Shown here: positions 19,701-28,060 of the stretch, piece after piece
Layout of the letters: each line of letters opens with the position of its first letter
Numbering within the stretch: the first letter of the stretch is position 1
NCBI RefSeq assembly: GCF_000975155.1
Contig: NZ_BBRG01000001.1
Coordinates: forward strand, 1,190,313 to 1,254,312
DNA length: 64,000 nt
Origin: Demequina globuliformis
Lineage (GTDB): Bacteria; Actinomycetota; Actinomycetes; Actinomycetales; Demequinaceae
Direction of reading: 5' to 3'
Notes under the pieces: model-generated
The model's database searches: none
What the model saw: the letters and a program-made list of their open reading frames with translations, nothing else
Told to the model about the DNA's origin: nothing
Program-made: the position numbers and the translations under genes

Positions 19701-22700
19701 TGGCCAGGTGTCGTTCACCTTCACTGTCGAGGACGCGCGCGGCGCGACTGCCGTGGCGACCGCATCCGTTGGCGTGTTGGCGGCCGAGCTCGACCCCCGC
19801 CCCGTCACCTACACCGACTATGTGCAGGCGCAAGTGGGAGACGACCGTCGCGTGGTCATCAACCCCACGGCGAACGATCAGGACCTCAGCGGCGGTCTGC
19901 TCCAGCTCCTCAGCGTGACTCCCGACGCCAACCCAGACTCCGACGAGTACGCGCAGCTTGACTCTCATCTCGTGAAGAACGCCGACGGCGAGGTGGCGCT
20001 CGAGGACGGCCGCGTCACCCTCGACGTGGGCACTGAGCCCGGCACGTACGCCTACGTGTACACCGTGGCCAACGACTCCGGCTCGACGTCGATCGGTCGC
20101 ATCATCCTCAAGGCCGTGCGTGAGCCGATCGCCGACGTGCCGATCATTGCCGACACCATCCTGACCTCGGAGAACCGCGACACCTTTACCGGTGGCGTGG
20201 ACGTGATCACCGGCATGGTCTCGTGGGGCGCCGGAGACGTGAACGAGCTCGCTCTCAGCGTGTGGGGCACGCAGGACGACCTTACGGTCAGCGGCTGGCA
20301 GATTGCGGGGCCGCTACCGCAGGCGCCGCGCCTCATTCCTTTCCAGGTCACGGGCGCGAACTTTGCCGGCGAGGACGTGGTCTCCTACGGCTTCCTGCGC
20401 ATCCCTGGAGAGCAAGAGATCCGCGTGTCCCTGCGTGAGAACTTCGCGGCGCCGGAAGTCAACGAGAACGAGTCCGTGTCCTTCGACATGCGTGACCTCA
20501 TCGCGTTGTCAGCGGACACGTCCTTCACGATCCCGGCCGATGCCGTGAGCGCCTCAGGCGCTCGGGCGCAAGCGACGTGCGCACTAGTGAGCGGGACCAC
20601 ACTGCGCTACGACGCGGGCGAAGGTGAGCCCTACACCGACACGTGCCAGGTACCCATCCTGGTGGAAGGCGCAGACGAGCCCGAGTTCCTTCCCGTCCCC
20701 ATCATCGTGATTCCTGAGATTGCACAGCCAGTGCTCACGGGAGCGGCGTTGGAGATTTCTCCCGGCGACTCGGCCTCCTTTGACCTGGGTGGCATGGTGA
20801 CCTGGCCAGACGGTGCCGACGGCCGTCCGGTCGAGATCGGCATGACGTACGTGGGCGAACAGTTCACCGTCAGCCGCTCGGGCGACTCGCTGACGATCGT
20901 GGCCTCGGACACGGCGGTCCCGGGCGCGGTCGACACCGTCACCGTGACCCTGACCTCTGAGGCGGAGGTGGCGCCGGTGACCCTGACGCTCGAGGTGGGT
21001 CCTGCGCCATCGACTCTGCCCAAGGGCGGCTCCACGTCACAGCAGTGCTCGCAAAGCGACGGCAACTCGTGCACTATCTCGGTCATCGGGGCATCTGGCG
21101 AGGTCAACCCGTTCACCACGACACCCCTTGTTCTCGACTCTGTGAGCTCCGACGGCACGTGTAAGGGTGTGACGTTCTCGGTGGCCTCCGACACCGCCGT
21201 GCGTGCCTCCTGGACGGGGGACACCGCGGGCGCCGTGTGCAACGCGAGCTTTGTCGTGGTCGACGCTCAGGGGCGCAAGAGTTCCGGTGACCGCCTGGGC
21301 CAGGTCAGCCTTGACCTGCAGGGATTCCCCGGGAGCCCGTCGGCCCTGTCCCAAACCGCGTACGGAGACGGAACTGTCACCCTCGCGGTCGACCCAGGTC
21401 CTGCATCGGCCTCCTACCCTGGCATCACCGGCTTCACCGTGACCGCCGGTGGCAGCGAGGTCGCCACCTGCACCGCCAAGGGTGCGTGCTCCCAGATCAC
21501 GGGCCTCGCCAATGGCGAAAAGACCCAGTACACCGTGGTCGCGAACAACTCCGTGGGCAACTCCAAGGGGTCGGCTAGCACTACCGCGTGGTCATATGCG
21601 CCCCCTCAGCGGCCATCGCTGGTGAGCTGGAAGCCGTCCAAGGCGGGGGATGCCGGCCTCAAGGCGGACCTCGTCATCCGCGTGCAGGACTCGTCCACGC
21701 GGCAACTGTCGATCACCTCGCCTACGGGCGAGCAGCGCGTTGTCACCGTGTCCGGGCGCGGGAACCAGACGGTGTCCAACTACCTCGTGGGCTCAAACGC
21801 GGCGACCGACATCACGATCACCCCCGTGACGGGCCACGAGATTCCACCCGTGGGCGGCGGGAGCACGCAAGGCGAGGCCCTGTCCGCCCGCGTGAACGGC
21901 GTGGGTGCTCCACAGATCTCCAACCCCGACTGGACGTCCAGCCAGGACGGCCGCCAGGTGACGTTCACGGTTGACGTCGCGTCTGCGGGCGCGGGATCCA
22001 CCACGTGGCTGGGCGTCAGTTCCGGTGGACGCTGCGAGCCGACCGTGCAGGCCAACGGCGGGCGTGGCGCCGTGCCGATTACATTCAGCCCCAACGAGCA
22101 GCCGCGCGACTACACGATCTGCGCGCAGAGCCGCTACGACTCGACCGCCTACGGTGACGCGACCACCACCGTCACGGGTGTCTTCACCTACGTGGCGCCG
22201 GGTAGCCCGCCGGAGAAGCGATCCGGATACTCATTCTTCGACCGCTGTGGCACCAATGGAGCCTTGTCCTGCGAAGCGGGCTACAACAACCCTCATTACC
22301 GCTCCGTCGACCGGAACTTCACGGTGCGCTACGGCACCAACCCCAACGACACCACGGAAAACACCGACGTCAGGGTGGGCGAGATTCCGTCGATCAACGC
22401 GTACCACTGCATCAGTTTTGGCGGCGCGCCTGTGCAGTGTGCCGACAACGGTGTGAAGGTCGCGACGGACTCCACGGTGAAGTACCGCGCGGGCGTCCAG
22501 TACCAGCGGTGCTGGGCCGACGGCGGCGGGCGCGACACGGAGTTCCGCGTCGAGGGCAACTCGAGTGACTACACCGTCACCGAAGAGTGGTTCCGCGACC
22601 AGTGGGGCACGCGTCCGGCCGAAGACGGCAAGCCGTGGACCTTCAACTATGCCCGTATCAAGGTGGCGTTCTCCGGAAATCTCCAGGGCGTGCGCGAGTG

Positions 22701-23100
22701 GACATCGGGTCTGCGCGACTGCGACAACTCCGCCACAGAGCAGGTCGAGGTCCCGGGGGTGATGGGCCTCAGCCGCAACGACGCAGAACGCGCGATCCGC
22801 AATGCGAACCTGACGCCCGTCGTTGTCACGCGTGACACCAAGGTCGAGAGCGAGGCGGGCACGGTGCTCAGCCAAAGCCCAGGACCCGGGAACCAGGTGG
22901 ACATCAACTCCAACGTCACCATCGAGATCGGCAACTATGTGCCCGATCCCGAGCCCTCGCCGGATCCCACCGCGGCCGCCGCTGGCATTGCACCGCAGCC
23001 AGGAGATCCGGGCGCAGACCTGCCCGCACACACGGCCTACCTCGCAGCAGCGCTGCGCACGACTCAGACCAGGCCATCAACCCGCCCCATCAATCGCTAG
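16753..23100 (+). CDS. Giant exported Ig-like/FN3 protein with C-terminal PASTA domain
   Basis: 2115 residues. A short basic N-terminus and one membrane helix (about 20-40) anchor it with a long extracellular part. Residues about 50-400 look like a beta-propeller. About 410-1450 contain repeated Ig/cadherin-like units with VLLNDHDPNKD- or DPDGD-type motifs. About 1500-1860 include FN3-like domains. A PASTA domain (VPGVMGLSRNDAERAIRNAN) occupies about 1996-2060, before a Pro-rich tail. PASTA domains bind peptidoglycan fragments or lipid II. It starts 4 nt after the kinase stop, which suggests it is the kinase's sensory partner (inference). It corresponds in position to fn3 of the bifidobacterial cluster. 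Confidence 0.88.
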   Translation: MSGVEEGLGRATAARWRNVRRAGVGLLIAAVGVGAFLAPGFDEREITPDSPSVWALQTSAGQRMARINTSVSELDTVKQVASPTDLVQADDTLLVYSNNLGSVTTMNVAQPHDIAAESPESTVGTPLGTDVVHSTGDYVVYLTDTGEVFTGSVSAGTAVTPVQLDPFADVEVAEGEDRPQFVANAVAVSTTGQVAAYSIERRAVLTGTSATELRTSALPEGPDSEDIQLAWVGERWVLLDGDSGLLWIQDVEEPVSTGIGEGAALQKSGEEASTVAVADEYGLVTVTLEEPAGTRVHGSTESLSLGEAARPLQDPASGGIVAAWLPEGTGPGTLWRDGQTPAELSYGGQNLGERVVPTLRTNGSRLILNEGRSGWVWDVRTGRLVPSSQAWDADDDVQVAADDEEVATEVTEPRPPVAEKDSFGVRAGRQIVLPVLLNDHDPNKDVLTIEPGSVTGLSESFGTVAVADDAQAIVVDVLEDVTGTASFTYSITDGTTDDGLMSDPASVSLTVQDSSVNSPPEWCGVDDCQLDWPAPQVSPGGTVTADVLTGWVDPEGDPIYLAGATTTSSVGVVAASPEGQLVFQHTDASSTETGAVPISVTVSDVHGASETKDLAVAVLGEPELLVKDAAVTVSAGVTAAIDVADHVTGARGPLTVTEATLGPDDDAVVTTLQGDVGFSFVAEGPGNYVVDFVVSDGVAEARGAARVTVVAAEDEQLTTVPLTAFVRAKEDVTVDVLAAVTNPRRSVLLLSDLSTAPADGAQLSADIVGHSALRLSGDTSDGQPGALGTVTYTVSDGSGRPEGTVTGEVTVVLLGTDVPSTPLAVDDAITVRANTQADIKVLANDIAPAGNVIALDAASVSLSEGGGLAFPAGSIIRYLAPSEPGTYAIDYGAYVLGYPTQADTAKVVVTVTADETNQPPVPKPISGRVASGQEVRLPFDGTGADPDGDAVTLKGIETQPESGAARVSSDGRSLVYTADSGFAGQVSFTFTVEDARGATAVATASVGVLAAELDPRPVTYTDYVQAQVGDDRRVVINPTANDQDLSGGLLQLLSVTPDANPDSDEYAQLDSHLVKNADGEVALEDGRVTLDVGTEPGTYAYVYTVANDSGSTSIGRIILKAVREPIADVPIIADTILTSENRDTFTGGVDVITGMVSWGAGDVNELALSVWGTQDDLTVSGWQIAGPLPQAPRLIPFQVTGANFAGEDVVSYGFLRIPGEQEIRVSLRENFAAPEVNENESVSFDMRDLIALSADTSFTIPADAVSASGARAQATCALVSGTTLRYDAGEGEPYTDTCQVPILVEGADEPEFLPVPIIVIPEIAQPVLTGAALEISPGDSASFDLGGMVTWPDGADGRPVEIGMTYVGEQFTVSRSGDSLTIVASDTAVPGAVDTVTVTLTSEAEVAPVTLTLEVGPAPSTLPKGGSTSQQCSQSDGNSCTISVIGASGEVNPFTTTPLVLDSVSSDGTCKGVTFSVASDTAVRASWTGDTAGAVCNASFVVVDAQGRKSSGDRLGQVSLDLQGFPGSPSALSQTAYGDGTVTLAVDPGPASASYPGITGFTVTAGGSEVATCTAKGACSQITGLANGEKTQYTVVANNSVGNSKGSASTTAWSYAPPQRPSLVSWKPSKAGDAGLKADLVIRVQDSSTRQLSITSPTGEQRVVTVSGRGNQTVSNYLVGSNAATDITITPVTGHEIPPVGGGSTQGEALSARVNGVGAPQISNPDWTSSQDGRQVTFTVDVASAGAGSTTWLGVSSGGRCEPTVQANGGRGAVPITFSPNEQPRDYTICAQSRYDSTAYGDATTTVTGVFTYVAPGSPPEKRSGYSFFDRCGTNGALSCEAGYNNPHYRSVDRNFTVRYGTNPNDTTENTDVRVGEIPSINAYHCISFGGAPVQCADNGVKVATDSTVKYRAGVQYQRCWADGGGRDTEFRVEGNSSDYTVTEEWFRDQWGTRPAEDGKPWTFNYARIKVAFSGNLQGVREWTSGLRDCDNSATEQVEVPGVMGLSRNDAERAIRNANLTPVVVTRDTKVESEAGTVLSQSPGPGNQVDINSNVTIEIGNYVPDPEPSPDPTAAAAGIAPQPGDPGADLPAHTAYLAAALRTTQTRPSTRPINR

Positions 23101-23130
23101 CAGCCGCGAGAAACACGAGGAACTCACGCA

Positions 23131-24096
23131 ATGACAGTCACCGACGAGCAGGCGAGTTGGTTCGCCTCCACGTTCACTGCGCTGACCGACAATGTGGAGC
23201 GCGCCGTGCTCGGCAAGCGCCACGTGGTCGAACTTGCCTTCACGGCCATGGTGTCGGAGGGGCACCTGCTGCTTGAGGACGTTCCCGGCACCGGCAAGAC
23301 CTCGTTGGCGCGTGCGCTCGCCCAGACGGTCAAGGGTTCCTCCAGCCGCATTCAGTTCACCCCGGACCTACTGCCAGGCGACGTCACGGGCATCACAGTC
23401 TTTGACCAGCGCCAGGGCACCTTCGAGTTCCACGCCGGACCCATCTTCGCGAACGTGGTGCTCGCTGACGAGATCAACCGCGCCTCCCCCAAGACGCAGT
23501 CCGCTCTCCTGGAGGTCATGGAAGAGGGCTCGGTCACCGTGGACGGGGTGACGCGCGAGGCCGGGTCGCCATTCATGGTGGTGGCCACGCAGAACCCGGT
23601 TGAGCAGGCGGGAACCTACTCGCTGCCTGAGGCACAGCTCGATCGCTTCATGATGCGCACCTCGCTCGGCTACCCCGACCACGGCGCCACCTTGCAGATC
23701 CTCGACGCGGGCCGCCCCGTCAAGGTCACGGTGCCGCAGATCGCGGAACTGCAGACCATTGGCGCCATGACGGGCCTGTCGCGTGAGGTGCACACCAGCC
23801 CGCTGATTCTGGACTACATCGCACGCATCGTGGACGCGACGCGCTCCGCCACCCAGGTGCGATTGGGAGTGTCCGTGCGTGGCGCGATCTCGCTGTCACG
23901 GACGGCCCGCACCTGGGCGCTCGCCCACGGCCGCACCTATGTCACGCCGGACGATGTCAAGACGCTGGCCGAGCCAGTGCTCGCACACCGTCTCATCTTG
24001 GACCCCGAGGCCGAGTTCGATGGCGTCACTGCTACCGCGGTGATTGGCCAGATCCTGCTCGACACGCCCCCGCCCTCGCAGCAGGACCTCAAGTAA
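23131..24096 (+). CDS. MoxR-family AAA+ ATPase
   Basis: 321 residues. Walker A is DVPGTGKTSLA (about 50-60) and Walker B is VVLADEINRASPKTQ (about 110-124), with the MoxR-specific sensor stretch VVATQNPVEQAGTYSLPEAQ. MoxR proteins act as chaperone-like ATPases together with DUF58 and transglutaminase-like proteins, which follow directly (4 nt and then a 4-nt overlap). The substrate is unknown; folding or release of the giant exported protein or other membrane partners is a reasonable inference. Confidence 0.94.
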   Translation: MTVTDEQASWFASTFTALTDNVERAVLGKRHVVELAFTAMVSEGHLLLEDVPGTGKTSLARALAQTVKGSSSRIQFTPDLLPGDVTGITVFDQRQGTFEFHAGPIFANVVLADEINRASPKTQSALLEVMEEGSVTVDGVTREAGSPFMVVATQNPVEQAGTYSLPEAQLDRFMMRTSLGYPDHGATLQILDAGRPVKVTVPQIAELQTIGAMTGLSREVHTSPLILDYIARIVDATRSATQVRLGVSVRGAISLSRTARTWALAHGRTYVTPDDVKTLAEPVLAHRLILDPEAEFDGVTATAVIGQILLDTPPPSQQDLK

Positions 24097-24099
24097 GCC

Positions 24100-25491
24100 A
24101 TGACCCAGGCCCCACCCCGCCGCCGCGGCGACACGCGCACCCACACGAGGACCTCGCGGACTCGTACGGGCTACACGCATGCCACGACGCGCACGCACAC
24201 GCAGTACGCGGAGGAATCGCGCGGGCGTTGGGTGAGCCTGGGACTTTGGGGCTTGCGCACCGGCCGGTCGGTGGCGGACTGGTCCCGCCGGGCATGGCGA
24301 ACCGTCGCCTCCGTCACCACACCTGCCGGGTGGGCCGTGATCGTGTGGACCATCGCTGGTCTGACCGTTGGCCTGGCGTTGGGATGGGGCGAGTTCCTCA
24401 TTGGCGCATTGGTGGGCCTGGTGCTGCTGCTGATCGCCTTGCCCTTCCTGCTAGGCAAGGAGCCCTACGAGGTCGACTTCCGGCTGCTTCACGACGCCGT
24501 GGTGGCGGGACACGACGCCGAGGCGGAGATTGTGGTGCGCAACCGCCACTCGCGGCTGGCGCTACCTGGCCAGGTTGACGTGCCCGTGGGGGAAGGCCTG
24601 ATCGACTTCCACGTGCCGTTGTTGCGCAAGGGCAGTGAGCATCACGAGCCACTGGTGATCCCAGGAGCGCGGCGCGGCATTATCGACGTGGGGCCGGCGA
24701 CCACGATCCGCGCTGATCCGCTGAGGCTCGTCCAGCGCACCTTCCATTGGGCGGACGTCCAGACGTTGTACATCCACCCGGTCACGATCGCGATCCCCAG
24801 TACCTCCATGGGCTTCATCCGCGACCTTGAGGGCCGCGCCACGCGCTCGCTCACCAACGAGGACATTTCTTTCCACGCCGTGCGCGAGTATGCGCGCGGC
24901 GACGCCCAGCGCCAGATCCACTGGAAGTCGACGGCGAAGACCGGCACGCTCATGGTGCGCCAGTTCGAGGAGACGCGTCGGTCCACGTTGTCGATCATCC
25001 TCGACCTCGACGAGGTCAACTACGCGAACGAGAGCGAGTTCGAGATGGCGGTCTCTGCCGCCGGATCGCTGGGCGTGCGTGCCGTCCGCGACGGTCGCGA
25101 CGTCCAGGTCGTGATCTCCGGCGAGGTGCCCGAGTTTGCGAAGGCCTCCGTGCGCTCGCTTGCGCAGTTGAATGTGACGACGCCGCGTCGCCTCCTCGAC
25201 GACCTCTCGGGTGTCGAGGCGGCGTCGACCGTGGTTCCGCTGCCGACGCTCACTCGCATGCTGGTCGAGGTCACGAATGAGACGTCGTTGGCCTTCCTGG
25301 TCACCGGCTCGCGAGCCGAACTCAGCGAGCTCAGTGCGGCGGCCTTGGCCTTCCCCATCGACGTGGCGGTTGCCGCGGTGGTGTGTGACCCCGAGTCTGA
25401 GCCGGCGATGCACGCGGTGGGTCGCACGCGCATCTTGAGCCTGGGCATTCTGGATGACCTGCGCCAGTTGCTCGCGAAGGGGGCGCGATGA
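24100..25491 (+). CDS. DUF58 membrane protein
   Basis: 463 residues. Two membrane helices (about 76-95 and 100-125) follow a cytoplasmic N-terminus rich in Thr, Arg and His (RTHTRTSRTRTGYTHATTRT). The DUF58 signature HAVREYARGDAQRQIHWKS is at about 264-282, and a von Willebrand-like core follows. DUF58 proteins pair with MoxR ATPases. The unusual Thr/Arg N-terminus may be a kinase substrate (inference). The stop overlaps the next start by 4 nt. Confidence 0.92.
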   Translation: MTQAPPRRRGDTRTHTRTSRTRTGYTHATTRTHTQYAEESRGRWVSLGLWGLRTGRSVADWSRRAWRTVASVTTPAGWAVIVWTIAGLTVGLALGWGEFLIGALVGLVLLLIALPFLLGKEPYEVDFRLLHDAVVAGHDAEAEIVVRNRHSRLALPGQVDVPVGEGLIDFHVPLLRKGSEHHEPLVIPGARRGIIDVGPATTIRADPLRLVQRTFHWADVQTLYIHPVTIAIPSTSMGFIRDLEGRATRSLTNEDISFHAVREYARGDAQRQIHWKSTAKTGTLMVRQFEETRRSTLSIILDLDEVNYANESEFEMAVSAAGSLGVRAVRDGRDVQVVISGEVPEFAKASVRSLAQLNVTTPRRLLDDLSGVEAASTVVPLPTLTRMLVEVTNETSLAFLVTGSRAELSELSAAALAFPIDVAVAAVVCDPESEPAMHAVGRTRILSLGILDDLRQLLAKGAR

Positions 25492-28055
25492 GCCGCCGAC
25501 GCCTCTCGCGGCACACGCCCGCCATGGGCCTGATGCCGACGCTCATCAACGCTCTATTCATGATGGCGGTCGCCGCCGTCGCTGCGTGGACGCTCTACCC
25601 GGTCTATGAGTCAGTTCGCTACCTTATGGTGATGCCGCTGGCGATCGTGGGCGGCGCCGCCATTGCCGTGATCGCGTCACGCGCGGGTTGGAGCGGCGTC
25701 ACCACGGCCCTTGTCGCCGCGGGGCTGTACGTCGTGGGCGGGCTCACCTTGGCTGTCCCCGGCGCCACCAGTGGGGTGGACTCCGCCGTGGGCGCCGCCT
25801 TTGAGCTCGTACGCGGGCCCATCCTGGGCTGGAAGGACATTGCCACCCTGCCCCTGCCGCTGGGCGAGTACCGCGCCACGCTGGTGCCGGTCTACGCGCT
25901 GTTCTTGCTGTGTTCGGTGTGGGCGACGTGGCTCGCCGTCCGGTCAGAACGCCGGTGGGGTGCAGCAGCGGTCGTGGTGACGGGCCTACAGGTAGCGGCC
26001 ATCGCTCTTGGCCCGGCTACCCGTGCGGAGGCCTACGAATGGGCGCCCTTCGGCGTCTACATGAGTCGCGAGTTCCTCGTGGGCCTCGCCGCCTTCTTGA
26101 TCCTCCTCGCCTGGTTCGCGTGGCGCGCCTCGTGGGCCCGGCGCACGGCTATTGCCCAGGCCCAGGGAACGGCATCGGCCCGCCTCGCCAGCGCCCCCAA
26201 GGGCCGGACCCTCGCCGCCGTGGGCGCGGTCGCCGCCATGCTCGTCGTCGCCACTGTCGTGGGACTTCTCGCAGCTGGCCCCATCGCCGCGACCACCCCA
26301 CGCGACGTTGCTCGAAGTGCGATCGACCCTGAACTCACCGTTGACGCCGCCGTCACGCCGCTCGCGGACTTCCGCTCGAATTTCACCGATGCGGCGTATG
26401 ACACGGTGCTGTTCTCGGTAGCGGTCGCGCAAGGGGCGCCCGACCGCGTGCGCGTGGCCACGCTGCCGTACTTCGACGGTGAGAGTTTCACGGCATCGGC
26501 CCCGCAAGGCGCCGCTCCCGATCGCTACCAGCGGGTGCCCTCGACCTTGGAGGCTGTGCACGGTGGGGACGCGGTGTCCGCCGAGGTATCGATCGCAGCA
26601 GGAGGGGGCATTTGGGTGCCCATGACGGGCGAACTCGAATCCATCACGTTCTCCGGCGCGCGTCGCAGCCAACTCGTCGACTCCTTCTACTACCAACGCG
26701 AGGCGGCATCGGGCGTCATGGCCCTCGACGGCGGCCTCACCACAGGCGACTCGTACACCGTCAGCGCGTACTACGCGGCTCCCAGCTCGCTCGCCGACCT
26801 CGGAGACCCGACCGGCAATGGCCAGGTAGCGTCGTCGCTGATCCCTGACTCGTTGCGCGACTGGGTCGCCAACCAGGCGGTCACGAACGATGGCGCAGGA
26901 CTCGCCGACCTCGTGCAACGGTTGCGTGAGCGTGGCTACCTCAGCCACAGCCTGCTCGAGGATGAGGCGGCGGCGACGTGGATGGAGGACCTGGGTGCCT
27001 ACACCTTCGTTGGCTCCGCAGCAGGGCATTCGCGGGACCGCATTGACCGCATGTTCATCTCTCTCAACGAACGTGAGGCGGAGGTAGGCCCCACCGACGA
27101 CAACTCGGAGCTCGTCGCGGCGCCAGGCGACGACGAGCAGTTCGCGACGGCCGTCGCGCTGATTGCGTCCGACATGGGGTACGCGTCCCGAGTCGTGCTC
27201 GGCGCGCGGCTCGATTCGACCGACGACTCGGGCTTCGCCGCGCCGCCATGCGAGGCCGGCGAATGCCGCGGCAAGAATATGACGGCCTGGGTTGAGGTGC
27301 AGGCTGCGGATGGCCGTTGGATTCCCGTGGACGTGACGCCGCAGCACGGCAACGTCGTGGCGCCGGACATCAGCACGCAGACCGATCCCGAATACGCCTC
27401 GCCGCTCGATCCCAAGCACGCTGAGGCGATCGTGCCGCCCTCCACGCAACGCGGCACGTCGGACACCTCCGACCCAGTGGAGATCGAGGAGCCCGGCGAG
27501 GAGTCGTGGATTCTCCCAGTGCTGCGCATCGCCGGAGCTGGGCTGCTGGGATTCGCCATTGTGCTCGGCCCCATCCTGGCCATCCTGATCTGGAAGTCGA
27601 TCCGCAGGGGCCGCAGGCGCAAGGGGACGCCGGCCGCTGCCGTCTACGGTGGCTGGGACGAGTATCTCGACACCGCCGTCGACGCGGGCCTGGCGCCCAT
27701 GCCACTGGCCACGCGCAGCGAGGTCGCCACCACCTACGCCACTGCCAATGGCGCGGCGCTCGCGACGTTGACCGACCGCGTGACCTTCTCCGGACGCCCG
27801 TCGTCGCCAGAGGAAGCCGACCTGTTCTGGGCGATGATGGAGGAAGACCGCAAGCAGTGGCTCGCCTCGCGCAGTTGGTGGTCGCGAATCAAGATGCGCC
27901 TGTCACTGCGGTCGCTGTGGCACGCCACGACGGAACAGGCCGATGCTCCCGGCGCGCCGAGCGAGAGCGACCGAGTGCAGTGGCGAAGCGACCACACTGG
28001 TGCCACGGGCACGCGCAGAGGGCGCAGCCGCACGCGCAACAGCAAGAAGAGGTAA
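25488..28055 (+). CDS. TgpA-like transglutaminase-fold membrane protein, catalytic residues lost
   Basis: 855 residues. About six membrane helices cover 1-265, an extracellular domain follows to about 680, a further helix lies near 690-715, and a basic cytoplasmic tail ends the protein. The transglutaminase-core region is present (GDDEQFATAVALIASDMGYA, then MTAWVEV, then VDVTP). In active family members the first block reads G-x-C and the second HAWVE. Here Asp549 replaces the nucleophile Cys and Thr599 replaces His, while the final Asp remains. It is therefore probably a non-enzymatic scaffold. It corresponds in position to tgm of the bifidobacterial cluster. Confidence 0.85.
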   Translation: MSRRRLSRHTPAMGLMPTLINALFMMAVAAVAAWTLYPVYESVRYLMVMPLAIVGGAAIAVIASRAGWSGVTTALVAAGLYVVGGLTLAVPGATSGVDSAVGAAFELVRGPILGWKDIATLPLPLGEYRATLVPVYALFLLCSVWATWLAVRSERRWGAAAVVVTGLQVAAIALGPATRAEAYEWAPFGVYMSREFLVGLAAFLILLAWFAWRASWARRTAIAQAQGTASARLASAPKGRTLAAVGAVAAMLVVATVVGLLAAGPIAATTPRDVARSAIDPELTVDAAVTPLADFRSNFTDAAYDTVLFSVAVAQGAPDRVRVATLPYFDGESFTASAPQGAAPDRYQRVPSTLEAVHGGDAVSAEVSIAAGGGIWVPMTGELESITFSGARRSQLVDSFYYQREAASGVMALDGGLTTGDSYTVSAYYAAPSSLADLGDPTGNGQVASSLIPDSLRDWVANQAVTNDGAGLADLVQRLRERGYLSHSLLEDEAAATWMEDLGAYTFVGSAAGHSRDRIDRMFISLNEREAEVGPTDDNSELVAAPGDDEQFATAVALIASDMGYASRVVLGARLDSTDDSGFAAPPCEAGECRGKNMTAWVEVQAADGRWIPVDVTPQHGNVVAPDISTQTDPEYASPLDPKHAEAIVPPSTQRGTSDTSDPVEIEEPGEESWILPVLRIAGAGLLGFAIVLGPILAILIWKSIRRGRRRKGTPAAAVYGGWDEYLDTAVDAGLAPMPLATRSEVATTYATANGAALATLTDRVTFSGRPSSPEEADLFWAMMEEDRKQWLASRSWWSRIKMRLSLRSLWHATTEQADAPGAPSESDRVQWRSDHTGATGTRRGRSRTRNSKKR

Positions 28056-28060
28056 GACCC

